The notes below the pieces were generated by a model. The model made no database searches. It worked only from the letters and a program-made list of their open reading frames with translations, and was not told the DNA's origin. The translations under genes and the position numbers were made by a program. Shown here in pieces: positions 17,359 through 26,275 of a DNA stretch of 64,000 nucleotides. The stretch's first letter is position 1. Every line of letters begins with the position of its first letter. The stretch spans positions 3,348,001 to 3,412,000 of the forward strand of contig NZ_CP048106.1 in NCBI RefSeq assembly GCF_010092985.1, given 5' to 3'. The stretch is from Pontibacter pudoricolor (GTDB taxonomy: Bacteria > Bacteroidota > Bacteroidia > Cytophagales > Hymenobacteraceae).

Positions 17359-18582
17359 ATGAACGTCCCTTTTCTCATAGCAAAGCGCTACTTCTTCTCT
17401 AAAAAGAAGCGGAACATCATCAGCATTATCTCGAATATTGCGATGATCGGCGTAGCTGTGGGTTCTATGGCGCTGATTATAGTGCTATCAGTTTTTAACG
17501 GGCTCGAAGACCTTATCCGGAAGATCTATTCCAGCTTTGACCCGGACCTGAAGATAACTATAGTTGAAGGCAAAGCTTTTGAAACGGATACCGAGTTTAT
17601 GAACCGCATTCGCCGGATGCCGGGTGTGGCCGTAGTGTCGGAAGTGATAGAAGATAATGCCTTGCTCCGCTATAACGACCGCCAGATGGTGGTAAAAGTG
17701 AAAGGCGTAAGCGAGAATTTTTTCCAGCAGAACGAAATCGACACGTCGGTGGTGGAAGGGCATCATCACCTGATACAGGACGGTAAATATTATGCGCTGG
17801 TGGGGCGCGGCGTACAGTATCAGCTATCCATTAAGCCGGGTAACCAGTTTGTGCCCATGCAGTTTTTGTATCCCCGTAACACCAAATTCAATCCCATGAA
17901 CCCCGAAGGCGCTTTTAACAGCATGCCTATATTGCCGGGCGGGGTTTTTGCCATAGAGCGCCAGTACGACGATGCTTATGTATTTGTACCACTAAACTAT
18001 GCAGCCGAGTTACTGGAATATGGCCGTAAACGAACTGCCTTAGAAATTAAAGTAGAAGAAGGCTATCGCATAGAACAGGTAAAGCAATCGCTAAAAGAAT
18101 TGCTTGGGGATAAGTTCAGGATACAGAACAGCGATGAACAACACACCAGTTTACTACGGGCGGTTAAGGTAGAAAAGCTTTTTGTGTTCGTCACCTTTGC
18201 GTTTATCCTTTTTATAGCGTCGCTTAATATTTTCTTCTCCCTCTCCATGCTGGTGATAGATAAGAAGAAAGACATTGCCATACTTGCCTCTATGGGCGCA
18301 ACAGCTACAACTATCCGGAACATTTTCCTTTTTGAAGGTGCGCTGGTAGCCTTTATTGGGGCAGCCTATGGTCTCTCCATGGGGATGCTGATCTGTAACC
18401 TGCAGCAAACATTTGGTGTAATCTCGATGGGGATGGCTACATCCTTAGTGGAAGCGTACCCTATTAAAATGGAGATACAGGACTTTGTATTAACCGGTGC
18501 AGCTATAGTTATCATCACGCTGTTGGTTTCTATCAGGCCGGCCCGCAAAGCTGCTGCTATGTCTGTTATTGAGAATATCTAA
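17359..18582 (+). CDS. LolC/LolE-like ABC transporter permease (FtsX family)
   Basis: This 407-residue inner-membrane permease resembles the lipoprotein-releasing LolC/E subunits. A first membrane helix at about residues 22-45 is followed by a periplasmic MacB-type domain to about residue 265. Three C-terminal helices follow, with the FtsX core KKDIAILASMGATATTIRNIF at about 297-317. The N-terminus (FLIAKRYFFSKKKRNIISIIS) is typical of Bacteroidota LolC/E homologues. No ATPase gene is adjacent, so its partner is elsewhere. The probable role is moving lipoproteins toward the outer membrane. Confidence 0.88.
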   Translation: MNVPFLIAKRYFFSKKKRNIISIISNIAMIGVAVGSMALIIVLSVFNGLEDLIRKIYSSFDPDLKITIVEGKAFETDTEFMNRIRRMPGVAVVSEVIEDNALLRYNDRQMVVKVKGVSENFFQQNEIDTSVVEGHHHLIQDGKYYALVGRGVQYQLSIKPGNQFVPMQFLYPRNTKFNPMNPEGAFNSMPILPGGVFAIERQYDDAYVFVPLNYAAELLEYGRKRTALEIKVEEGYRIEQVKQSLKELLGDKFRIQNSDEQHTSLLRAVKVEKLFVFVTFAFILFIASLNIFFSLSMLVIDKKKDIAILASMGATATTIRNIFLFEGALVAFIGAAYGLSMGMLICNLQQTFGVISMGMATSLVEAYPIKMEIQDFVLTGAAIVIITLLVSIRPARKAAAMSVIENI

Positions 18583-18757
18583 AATTCCTTTTCCTTATTT
18601 CTTCATACGTTTTTCTATTCGTCGGGAGTTTTATAAACATTAACCTTATGCCACAGGTTATTGACTGAAAAGTTGCTTTCAGGGGCCTAATAAGTCTGAT
18701 TTTGATAGGTTCTGACCTGTTAAATGGGTAAATTCGTGGTCCGAAATAGAATCTGTA

Positions 18758-21685
18758 ATGAAAGTTTTTACCACGCAGCCTTTTCAGGTAGTTTATTCCC
18801 TCTTCGAGCATGAGTATCTCGGATACCTGTTTGAGTCTTTTGTGGTCCAGATAAATTCCCGCGGACAGCTTACCCTGCAGCACCAGAATATCTCGGCTAA
18901 AAATTCATCTGAGTTTTCCGCTGGGTTAGATGCAAATGATTTTAAGCTGGTACAGCTAATGGACCAGATACAGCAGGATGCTGTGCTTAAAAGGTTCTCG
19001 CCAAAAAAAATGTCGCCGGTTGATTTTTTCCTGAAAGTATATGACCCCGAAAAAGGTGACAAAGCGCTGCAGGAAACTATAACCCACTACATGCAAGTGC
19101 GCATGGGCAAAATAATGGAGCTGCTGCGCGGCAAGCAAACCTATATTATGGGCAAGGACGGTGAACCAACCTGGCGTAAAATATCTATCGCGCCTGAAAA
19201 AGCGTCGGTATTGTTCCATTTCCACCGCCAGGATGATGGCAGTACGCATTACTTCCCAACTATAAAATATGCCGGCCAGAAGCTGGAGTTCATGTTTAAG
19301 AACGCATCGCTGGTTTGTTATGAGCCTGCCTGGCTAATGCTGAATGGCGTGATCTATAGTTTTGAAAAGCCGATAGATGGTAAGAAACTACAGCCTTTCT
19401 TGAACAAGCGCTTTATAGCTATTCCGCAAAGTATTGAGGAGAATTACTTCAGCAAATTTGTAGCGCCGCTCCTGGAATCCTTTGATGTATATGCCTCTGC
19501 CTTCGAGATTAAAAAAGACAAGTATACACCTGAGCCGCTACTGGTATTCTCAACTATAAAAGCGGCAAATGTACCCGGCATATTTGCCAGAACACAACCC
19601 GATTCTAAAATAGACCGTGAGCCGGATAAAATCCTGTTTGAGCTGGCCTACAAATACGGCAACCAAGAAGTGCAGGCTACCGAAAACAAAAAGGTAAGCG
19701 TAAGCCTGGAAAAAACTGCTGACAACTTTATTTTCCATAGGCTGGTGCGCGATGGTGTACGTGAAAAGGAGTTTTGCAAAGAACTGAACAATCGTGGCCT
19801 TGAAATAAAGAACGGTAAAGCCGTGCTGGAAAAAGGCGCTGCTTTTGCATGGCTAGGTACGCATATTTCGGAACTGGAAGAGCAGGGCTATACTATAAAG
19901 CAGTCTGATAAAACCGGTAAGAATTACTTTATAGGCGATGTGGCTGTAGAAGTAGGCATTACCGAGAAAAATGACTGGTTCGATATTTACGGTATAGTTC
20001 GTTTCGGAGAGTTCGAGATTCCGTTTATCAAACTAAAAAGCCACATCCTTACCAAGAATAATGAGTTTGTATTACCAAACGGGCAAATAGCTATTATTCC
20101 GGATGAGTGGTTTACGCAATACATAGAGCTGTTTGCTTTCTCGGAAGGTGACGAGCAGTTGACGCTTCGCAAGCACCACATGGCTCTTGTAAACGACCTG
20201 TATAATGGTAACCTGGCTACGGTAACAATGAGCCGCAAACTGGAAAAGCTTCGCGAGTTTGAAACGATAGAAGATCATCCGATGCCGGTTGGGTTTAGAG
20301 GTGAGCTGAGACCGTATCAGAAAGCTGGTTATAACTGGCTGCAGTTTGTACAGAACTATAAGTTTGGCGGTTGCCTTGCCGATGACATGGGCCTTGGTAA
20401 AACCGTGCAAACGCTGGCGATGCTGCAGCACCGCAAAGAACAGGGAGCAGAGTCAGCTACGTTGCTGGTAATGCCGACTTCGCTTATCTATAACTGGCTG
20501 CACGAAGCTCAGAAATTTACACCTGAACTACGCATACTGAGCTATACCGGCACGTATCGTAACAAAGATGTGGCGCATTTCCAGGACTATGATGTGGTAC
20601 TGACATCGTATGGTATAGTTCGCCTTGATGCTGCGCTGCTGAAACAATATTATTTCGATTACATTATCCTGGATGAGTCGCAGGCCATAAAAAACCCGGA
20701 TTCGACTACGTCTAAAGCTGTAAGATCGCTTAAATCGAAGCACAGGCTTATACTTACCGGTACGCCTGTCGAGAACAGCACCATGGACTTATGGTCGCAG
20801 ATGTCGTTTATTAACCCGGGTCTGTTAGGTAACCAGCATTTCTTCCGGAACGAGTTTTTAAAGCCGATCGAGAAAGAGAAAGACGAGCAGAAGACACGCA
20901 AACTGCACGCACTTATAAAGCCTTTCATCCTTCGCAGGCACAAATCGCAGGTGGCCAAAGAGCTTCCCGAAAAGATAGAGCACACCACTTACTGTAAAAT
21001 GACAGAAGAGCAGGGGCACGCCTACGAAGAGACCAAATCGTTTTACCGCAACAAGATACTAACCAACCTGGAAGAGAACGGTCCGGGCAATACCCAGTTC
21101 ATGCTGTTGCAGGGCCTGATGAAGCTGCGGCAGATTGCCAACCACCCCTTAATGGCCGACCCGAACTACGAAGGGGAATCCGGGAAGATAAAGGAAGTGC
21201 TGCGTATGACACGTAACGTGGTTGGCAAAGGGCATAAAGTTTTGATCTTTAGTCAGTTTGTGAAGCACCTCGAGATTGTGCGGACTGCGCTGGATGAACG
21301 CGGGATAACATATGCTTACCTGGATGGGAATACCAAAAACAGGCACCAGCAGGTAGAGCTTTTCCAGACCGATGAAACGATACAGGTATTTCTTATCTCG
21401 CTGAAGGCTGGTGGTGTGGGCCTTAACCTGACTGCCGCCGATTATGTGTTTATACTTGACCCGTGGTGGAATCCGGCCGTGGAAGCGCAGGCCGTAGACA
21501 GAGCGCATCGCATCGGGCAGCAGAACACAGTGTTTACCTACAAATTCATCACAAAAGATTCGGTAGAAGAAAAGATACTGGCCCTGCAAAACCGAAAGCT
21601 GCAACTGGTAAACGAACTTATCAGCATCGATGAGAATGTGATTAAAAACCTGACAAAAGAGGATATAGCTAGTCTGTTAAGTTAA
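18758..21685 (+). CDS. SNF2-family DEAD/DEAH helicase
   Basis: This 975-residue ATPase belongs to the bacterial SNF2 helicases (RapA/HepA relatives). Motif I DDMGLGKTVQT is near residue 542, motif II DESQ near 639 and motif III LTGTPVENS near 665. The C-terminal helicase half holds GGVGLNLTAADYVFILDPWW and ends its motif VI with RAHRIGQ near 914. The N-terminal 450 residues are typical of the Bacteroidota SNF2 proteins and may bind nucleic acid. The biological role is unknown; DNA or nucleoprotein remodelling is inferred. A terminator follows at 21732. Confidence 0.93.
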   Translation: MKVFTTQPFQVVYSLFEHEYLGYLFESFVVQINSRGQLTLQHQNISAKNSSEFSAGLDANDFKLVQLMDQIQQDAVLKRFSPKKMSPVDFFLKVYDPEKGDKALQETITHYMQVRMGKIMELLRGKQTYIMGKDGEPTWRKISIAPEKASVLFHFHRQDDGSTHYFPTIKYAGQKLEFMFKNASLVCYEPAWLMLNGVIYSFEKPIDGKKLQPFLNKRFIAIPQSIEENYFSKFVAPLLESFDVYASAFEIKKDKYTPEPLLVFSTIKAANVPGIFARTQPDSKIDREPDKILFELAYKYGNQEVQATENKKVSVSLEKTADNFIFHRLVRDGVREKEFCKELNNRGLEIKNGKAVLEKGAAFAWLGTHISELEEQGYTIKQSDKTGKNYFIGDVAVEVGITEKNDWFDIYGIVRFGEFEIPFIKLKSHILTKNNEFVLPNGQIAIIPDEWFTQYIELFAFSEGDEQLTLRKHHMALVNDLYNGNLATVTMSRKLEKLREFETIEDHPMPVGFRGELRPYQKAGYNWLQFVQNYKFGGCLADDMGLGKTVQTLAMLQHRKEQGAESATLLVMPTSLIYNWLHEAQKFTPELRILSYTGTYRNKDVAHFQDYDVVLTSYGIVRLDAALLKQYYFDYIILDESQAIKNPDSTTSKAVRSLKSKHRLILTGTPVENSTMDLWSQMSFINPGLLGNQHFFRNEFLKPIEKEKDEQKTRKLHALIKPFILRRHKSQVAKELPEKIEHTTYCKMTEEQGHAYEETKSFYRNKILTNLEENGPGNTQFMLLQGLMKLRQIANHPLMADPNYEGESGKIKEVLRMTRNVVGKGHKVLIFSQFVKHLEIVRTALDERGITYAYLDGNTKNRHQQVELFQTDETIQVFLISLKAGGVGLNLTAADYVFILDPWWNPAVEAQAVDRAHRIGQQNTVFTYKFITKDSVEEKILALQNRKLQLVNELISIDENVIKNLTKEDIASLLS

Positions 21686-21731
21686 TTTTTGAATGGCTTA
21701 ATGGTTAAATCGTTGATTTGTTAATCAATTA

Positions 21732-21766
21732 AATGCCGTTGCAACTATAAAGCAGCGGCATTTTTG
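21732..21766 (+). terminator. Terminator of the SNF2 helicase gene
   Basis: The arms AATGCCGTTGC (21732-21742) and GCAGCGGCATT (21752-21762) pair with one G-T wobble and are followed by TTTT. The loop consists of the AACTATAAA word. Confidence 0.85.
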
Positions 21767-21822
21767 TTTTCGTGAACTATAACTTTTGTAGTTGCAGGTA
21801 GTTAATCATCAAATACCATCCC

Positions 21823-21893
21823 TTGTCATCCCGAAGAAAGGGGAGATCTGTTTAGAATTCCGGATAGATTTCTTGCTGCACTCGGAATGACAA
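21823..21893. repeat. 71-bp intergenic palindromic element
   Basis: The ends TTGTCATCCCGA (from 21823) and TCGGAATGACAA (to 21893) are imperfect inverted repeats centred on GAATTC at 21855-21860. The inner arms AGATCTGTTTA and GGATAGATTT also roughly pair. The ends resemble the widespread GTCATCCCGAGCGAAGTCGAGG type of bacterial intergenic repeat. It is the only copy I see in the window. Confidence 0.75.
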
Positions 21894-21942
21894 CTCATGG
21901 ATTTCTTACAACCATCAGCAATTAACAACTAACCATCAAACC

Positions 21943-22383
21943 GTGCAGCTACATCTCAGAACCAATGTCAGGCAGAACTATAGGCAGGTGTTTGAGGCAT
22001 TTGATGAGCAGCTGTTCCGGAAACTCGCCCCGCCCTACCCTACATTAAAGCTGTTGCGGTTTGATGGATCTGAGCCCGGCGATGTGGTGGAAGTTGAACT
22101 GCAGACAGGTGTAAAGTCTTTCCGGTGGACGAGCCTGATAACCGAACGAACTATAACTGATAGCGAAGCTTACTTTGTAGACGAAGGCCAGGTGCTTCCT
22201 CCCCCACTTAAACTATGGCACCACAAGCACCTGGTAACAGCACTTGGCGCTGGCGCAACTATACACGACATTATAAACTATAGTACCGGCAACAAACTGC
22301 TCGACCTGCTGCTTTATCCGCTTATGGTAGCCCAGTTCAGTATGCGGAAGCCTGTTTACAGGAAAATATTTGGTAGACTATAG
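21943..22383 (+). CDS. SRPBCC-fold protein next to carotenoid genes
   Basis: This 146-residue protein appears to be a START/polyketide-cyclase-like (SRPBCC) ligand-binding protein. It shows the N-terminal strand, the FEAFDEQLFRKLAPPYP helix and a long C-terminal helix region. The start codon is GTG at 21943. It lies 67 bp upstream of crtD on the same strand. In Cytophagales an SRPBCC gene often accompanies carotenoid genes, but its biochemical role is unknown. The AACTATA word occurs four times within 441 bp. Confidence 0.78.
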   Translation: MQLHLRTNVRQNYRQVFEAFDEQLFRKLAPPYPTLKLLRFDGSEPGDVVEVELQTGVKSFRWTSLITERTITDSEAYFVDEGQVLPPPLKLWHHKHLVTALGAGATIHDIINYSTGNKLLDLLLYPLMVAQFSMRKPVYRKIFGRL

Positions 22384-22450
22384 GTTCTCAAAACCTTTCA
22401 GGTATGCTACCAGTTAGTGCACAGAAACTCAGAATTCAGTAACTTATAGC

Positions 22451-23923
22451 ATGGCAAAAGCGGCAATTATAGGTGCGGGCATCGGCGGTATTGCGGCAAG
22501 CATACGGCTGGCTGTAAAAGGCTATGAAGTTACTGTGTTTGAAGCCAACGAAAGCTTTGGCGGCAAGATGCACGAGTTCTGGCTGAGCAACTATAGGTTC
22601 GATGCCGGGCCGTCGCTTTTTACGTTGCCGCATTTGGTGGATGAGCTTTTTACACTTGCCAACAGAAACCCAACTGATTACTTTACTTATACCCGCTTAG
22701 ACCCGATCACGCATTATTTCTGGCCTGATGGCAGCCAGCTTAAAGCATTTGCTGATCCTGAAAAGTTTTCCCTTGAAGCAGAAAAGCAATTGGGCGTGCC
22801 AAAACAAACAGTGCTGAAAGCGCTCAGCAAAAGTGCCCGGCTCTACAAAGGCACTGCCGATACATTTCTGCACAAATCGCTACATAAGCTGAATACTTAC
22901 CTGAGTACTGATATACTGAAATCGTTGCAATGTTTGCCGGACCTGGGCTTGACGACTACCATGCACGATGCCAACAAAGAGCTTTTTTCGGATGACAGGT
23001 TTGTGCAGCTGCTGGACCGGTTTGCTACTTACAATGGATCTGACCCGTATCAGGCACCTGCCACGTTGAACATTATTCCGCATTTAGAGCATGGAATTGG
23101 TGCATTTTACCCCAAAGGCGGTATCTATAGTATAGCAGCCAGTTTGGTGAAGCTCGCTGAAGAATTAGGTGTGAAGTTCCGGTATAATGAGAAAGCAGAG
23201 CAGATTATAGTGGAAGGGAGTAAGGTAGCAGGCGTACAAACTACAAAAGCGTACTATAGCGCTGATGTGGTGGTGAGTAACATGGACGTAATGCCAACCT
23301 ACCGCCGGCTTTTACCCAATCAGCCTGCCCCTGAAACTACCTTGCAGCAACCACGCTCCAGCTCCGCACTGATCTTTTACTGGGGAGTAAAAAAGGAGTT
23401 TCCGGAGCTGCACCTGCATAACATTTTCTTTAGCGGCAACTATAAAACCGAGTTCGAGCATATCTTTAAACACAAGACTATAAGTACGGACCCAACGGTG
23501 TACGTAAACATCACCTCTAAACTGGAAAAGCAGGACGCGCCGGCTGGCAGCGAGAACTGGTTTGTAATGGTAAACGTGCCGCACAACCAGGGACAGAACT
23601 GGCAGGAACTAACCTCCGTTACACGTGAAACAGTAATCAGTAAACTCAGCAAAATGCTGAAAACAAACCTGGAACAACTTATAGAACACGAACAGGTGCT
23701 GGACCCGCTGACGATAGAAAGTCGTACGTCGTCATTTGCCGGCGCGCTTTACGGGAGCAGTTCCAATAACAGGCTGGCCGCCTTCTTAAGGCATCCGAAT
23801 TTTAGTGGTAAGCTTAAAGGACTTTACTTTTGTGGAGGCAGCGTACACCCGGGCGGTGGTATTCCGTTATGCCTGCTTTCGGCTAAAATAGTGGCTGACC
23901 TGGCCCCCGAACCAACTAAATGA
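22451..23923 (+). CDS. crtD: Carotenoid desaturase, CrtD-like (CrtI family)
   Basis: This 490-residue flavoprotein has an N-terminal dinucleotide-binding motif (GAGIGGIAASIRLA, residues 8-21) and the C-terminal CrtI-family signature CGGSVHPGGGIPLCLLSAKI. Together with the cruF neighbour this fits 1-hydroxycarotenoid 3,4-desaturase in the flexixanthin/saproxanthin pathway of Bacteroidota. A plain phytoene desaturase (crtI) is the alternative, and the sequence alone does not settle it. Its TGA overlaps the next ATG, so translation is coupled to cruF. Confidence 0.82.
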   Translation: MAKAAIIGAGIGGIAASIRLAVKGYEVTVFEANESFGGKMHEFWLSNYRFDAGPSLFTLPHLVDELFTLANRNPTDYFTYTRLDPITHYFWPDGSQLKAFADPEKFSLEAEKQLGVPKQTVLKALSKSARLYKGTADTFLHKSLHKLNTYLSTDILKSLQCLPDLGLTTTMHDANKELFSDDRFVQLLDRFATYNGSDPYQAPATLNIIPHLEHGIGAFYPKGGIYSIAASLVKLAEELGVKFRYNEKAEQIIVEGSKVAGVQTTKAYYSADVVVSNMDVMPTYRRLLPNQPAPETTLQQPRSSSALIFYWGVKKEFPELHLHNIFFSGNYKTEFEHIFKHKTISTDPTVYVNITSKLEKQDAPAGSENWFVMVNVPHNQGQNWQELTSVTRETVISKLSKMLKTNLEQLIEHEQVLDPLTIESRTSSFAGALYGSSSNNRLAAFLRHPNFSGKLKGLYFCGGSVHPGGGIPLCLLSAKIVADLAPEPTK

Positions 23924-24603
23924 TCATGATCAAAACGATAGATAACGCTACAGCTATAACAACAAAAACAACCCGAACTATAGGCTTTTGGGTTTGCCTT
24001 GTAGTGTTGGTTATTTTCCACGGAGTAGGTTTCTGGGGTTTGATGTTCAGTGGCCGGCCCATGCATTTCCAGGAACTTACACCGCTAAACCTCCTGCTTA
24101 CCAACATCCTGCTTTTTAGCCTGCACCGTAACTGGAACACACCCTTCATTCTTTTTGCAGTAATCATAACTATAGCAGGCTTTATGGCCGAAGTAGTTGG
24201 CGTGCATACAGGCTTGCTTTTCGGGCAATACAGCTATGGCGCAACGCTGGGCACTAAACTATGGGATGTGCCGCTCCTGATCGGGCTTAACTGGCTGATG
24301 CTGGTGTACAGTACCGGAACTATAGTTAGCAAGCTAAAAGTAAACCTGTTTGTTAAAGCGCTGACTGGTGCTGCGTTAATGCTACTACTCGATTTTTTTA
24401 TGGAGCCGGTAGCCATGCAGTTCGATTTCTGGGACTGGAAAGGCAATACCATACCGCTATCTAATTATGCAGGTTGGCTGGGGCTTGCGTTTCTGATGCA
24501 CCTATATTTTCAGGTAGCAGCTATATACAGGCAAAACCCGCTGGCACCCTTTGTGTACCTGGTTCAGTTGCTGTTTTTTATAGGATTATATGCTATGCTT
24601 TAA
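23920..24603 (+). CDS. cruF: Carotenoid biosynthesis protein, CruF-like (DUF422)
   Basis: This 227-residue protein has about seven membrane helices and the DUF422 features EVVGVHTGLLFGQYSYG and DFFMEPVAMQFDFWDW. Family members are carotenoid 1',2'-hydratases that add a tertiary hydroxyl to the acyclic end of gamma-carotene-type substrates. That suits the CrtD-like desaturase encoded just upstream. The ATG overlaps the crtD stop as ATGA; a second ATG two codons later is an alternative start. Confidence 0.88.
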   Translation: MIMIKTIDNATAITTKTTRTIGFWVCLVVLVIFHGVGFWGLMFSGRPMHFQELTPLNLLLTNILLFSLHRNWNTPFILFAVIITIAGFMAEVVGVHTGLLFGQYSYGATLGTKLWDVPLLIGLNWLMLVYSTGTIVSKLKVNLFVKALTGAALMLLLDFFMEPVAMQFDFWDWKGNTIPLSNYAGWLGLAFLMHLYFQVAAIYRQNPLAPFVYLVQLLFFIGLYAML

Positions 24604-24632
24604 ACTTTAAAGTCTTCGGCAGAGTTGTGTGC

Positions 24633-24662
24633 TTGTACATGCTATAAAGTCTGGTAAATTTG
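24633..24662 (+). promoter_or_regulatory. Promoter of the TetR-like regulator
   Basis: TTG at 24633-24635 and TAAATTTG at 24655-24662 are 19 bp apart, matching the Bacteroidota promoter. The TetR-like start codon is 85 bp downstream. Confidence 0.65.
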
Positions 24663-24746
24663 CAGTGCATTACACTGACCTTTTAGAAGTGTTTGTGCGT
24701 AAGATAAGGTTCGAAACGCGATTAGGTTGCTGCTTTAAATTTAAAA

Positions 24747-25355
24747 ATGACTTTTTTAGAAACTATTCTGGGGGAAATTCTGCAACTCTTTAAACGGGAA
24801 GGCATAGAGGCGAATTCTGAAGCAGATATAATCCGGAAATTAGATATCAGGCAATCTACTTACCACGAGCTTTTCCATAACAAGCAGGATATGGTATTGC
24901 AGGTAACCCGGTTTGATATTGAGCAGCAAAACAACAAGCAGCAGGAATTACTGAAAACGGCAAGAAATCCGGTGGAAGAAATCATGCTCCTGCTGGTGGA
25001 CGGTATCAAAACAATAAAGGATATAAACCCCGTTTTTATAACTGATCTGCAATCTTATCCTGAAGCCTGGCAGTTAAGTCTGGAAAACCTGGCCAACAAT
25101 AACCAACAGGTAAATGCTGAGATACTGAACAGAGGAGTTCTGGCGGGGTATTTCCGGAGAGACATTAACCTGCAACTGGTGACCAAGATCATTTTGGAGC
25201 AATTCTTTATGATGATTAACCCAGCTGTTTTCCCGCCTGACAAGTATGACCTGGCCGAAGTTTTCAGAAGTATTTACCTATACTACGTGCGGGGAATTTG
25301 TACCGACCACGGAGGCAAAATGGCAGAAGAGTTCTTCGCTAAAAATAACTTATAA
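24747..25355 (+). CDS. TetR/AcrR-like transcriptional regulator
   Basis: This 202-residue protein has a TetR-type architecture. Its first 50 residues (ILQLFKREGIEANSEADIIR, then LDIRQSTYHELFHNKQDMV) match the helix-turn-helix and the following LFxNKxDL-like helix. The C-terminal part is an all-helical ligand/dimer domain. The helix-turn-helix is degenerate at its first helix, so DNA binding should be confirmed. It follows the carotenoid genes but has its own promoter. Whether it controls them is inference. Confidence 0.78.
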   Translation: MTFLETILGEILQLFKREGIEANSEADIIRKLDIRQSTYHELFHNKQDMVLQVTRFDIEQQNNKQQELLKTARNPVEEIMLLLVDGIKTIKDINPVFITDLQSYPEAWQLSLENLANNNQQVNAEILNRGVLAGYFRRDINLQLVTKIILEQFFMMINPAVFPPDKYDLAEVFRSIYLYYVRGICTDHGGKMAEEFFAKNNL

Positions 25356-25396
25356 CTATAAAGGCCCGGACTTACTGCCCGGGCCTTTATAGTTAT
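25352..25396. terminator. Bidirectional terminator with inverted AACTATA words
   Basis: An 18-bp perfect stem (25352-25369 with 25379-25396) encloses a 9-base loop. Its outer parts are ATAACTATAAAGG and CCTTTATAGTTAT, so the terminator is built from an inverted pair of the iterated word. It overlaps the stop codon of the TetR-like gene and serves the convergent 80-residue gene too. Confidence 0.9.
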
Positions 25397-25410
25397 AGCG
25401 TAAACTGCTT

Positions 25411-25653
25411 TTAGCTGATAGAAACGCGCACCTTTTTAGTATACTCGCGCAGCGATGTTTTAAAGTCGTCGCCGGTTTCCTGCATGTGGTTCAGTATCCA
25501 GATGGCAGCTAAAATATGTGTCAACTGCTCGCCTTCATCATCCCCGTCTACTTCAATGGCTAAAGGTTGTTCTTCAATAATAGCCTCCTCAGCGGCCATC
25601 AAAGCCTGTACCTCCTGTGTTTCTACTAATTTTTTTATCGCGGGTATTTTCAT
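25411..25653 (-). CDS. Small acidic protein downstream of thioredoxin
   Basis: This 80-residue protein is acidic in the middle (EEAIIEEQPLAIEVDGDDEGEQ), with a helical C-terminal half (HILAAIWILNHMQE). It resembles a small Bacteroidota family of unknown function usually found next to thioredoxin or peroxiredoxin genes (DUF6952 in my memory). It lies only 2 bp from the thioredoxin stop, so the two genes form one transcription unit. A role in redox control is inferred only from this linkage. Confidence 0.78.
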   Translation of the reverse strand: MKIPAIKKLVETQEVQALMAAEEAIIEEQPLAIEVDGDDEGEQLTHILAAIWILNHMQETGDDFKTSLREYTKKVRVSIS

Positions 25654-25655
25654 AA

Positions 25656-25976
25656 TTAAGCGTCTAGTTTATGTATAAGTGTAAGCACAGCTTCTTCTTT
25701 GCTGGCTGCTACTGTATCAACTAATTTACCATCTTTAAAAACGGCAAAGAAAGGCAGGTTGGTAACGCCGGCCATTTTGCGTGCTTCCGGGCTGGTTTCG
25801 GCGTTCACATCCACAAAGGCAATGCCATCAAACTGCTCGTCATCAGACAGGCGCTTAAACTTAGGCGAGAATAAACGGCAGTTGCCACACCAGTCAGCAT
25901 AATATTTTACTAACACTTTTTTATTTGAGCTTACAATGCTCGCAAAATCACTATCTGTTGCTTTTATTACAGCCAT
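25656..25976 (-). CDS. Thioredoxin-family protein with CGNC site
   Basis: This 106-residue single-domain thioredoxin fold protein has the active site YADWCGNCRLFSPKF at about residues 25-39. The usual CGPC is replaced by CGNC, which shifts redox potential. The cis-proline region TNLPFFAVFKDGK is present at about 71-83. It is cytoplasmic and pairs with the 80-residue gene downstream. A TACTTTTG box at 26033-26040 precedes it. It could act as a peroxiredoxin reductant or general disulphide reductase. Confidence 0.93.
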   Translation of the reverse strand: MAVIKATDSDFASIVSSNKKVLVKYYADWCGNCRLFSPKFKRLSDDEQFDGIAFVDVNAETSPEARKMAGVTNLPFFAVFKDGKLVDTVAASKEEAVLTLIHKLDA

Positions 25977-26032
25977 GATGTATTGTTTATTTTAATGCGT
26001 AATTTATTTATGGTCTACTTATAAACTCCTTC

Positions 26033-26040
26033 CAAAAGTA
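26033..26040 (-). promoter_or_regulatory. -7 element upstream of thioredoxin
   Basis: The minus strand reads TACTTTTG, an exact TAnnTTTG match, 57 bp upstream of the ATG. No clear TTG -33 element is visible. Confidence 0.45.
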
Positions 26041-26244
26041 AATGTTTAAACTGAAAACAGGGTAATAGATATGATAGATTTAATATATGACCTTATAGTT
26101 TAAACCTATGATGTTTGTTTGTGAACTACGGTATAGGAATCTGAAACTATAGTTAACAGTTTAAAGTTATAGCTTAGAACATATTATGGTGTCGGAATTA
26201 CAGGATGTGGTAAAATGGATATAAAAATCTAGACGCCAATTTTG

Positions 26245-26252
26245 TATCTTTG
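26245..26252 (+). promoter_or_regulatory. -7 promoter element of prfA
   Basis: TATCTTTG matches TAnnTTTG and is followed by CAGCC, with the prfA ATG 23 bp downstream. A -33 TTG is not evident. Confidence 0.55.
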
Positions 26253-26275
26253 CAGCCTATAAATAGAAAACCCCA

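Larger units (their letters stand above)
21683..21940. repeat. AT-rich word inverted repeat enclosing terminator and palindrome
   Basis: Forward words at 21683-21734 (GGTTAAATCGTTGATTTGTTAA) are balanced by complementary words at 21906-21940 (CAGCAATTAACAACTAACCATC). The core holds a terminator and a 71-bp palindromic element. It is one of five such intergenic regions. Confidence 0.45.
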
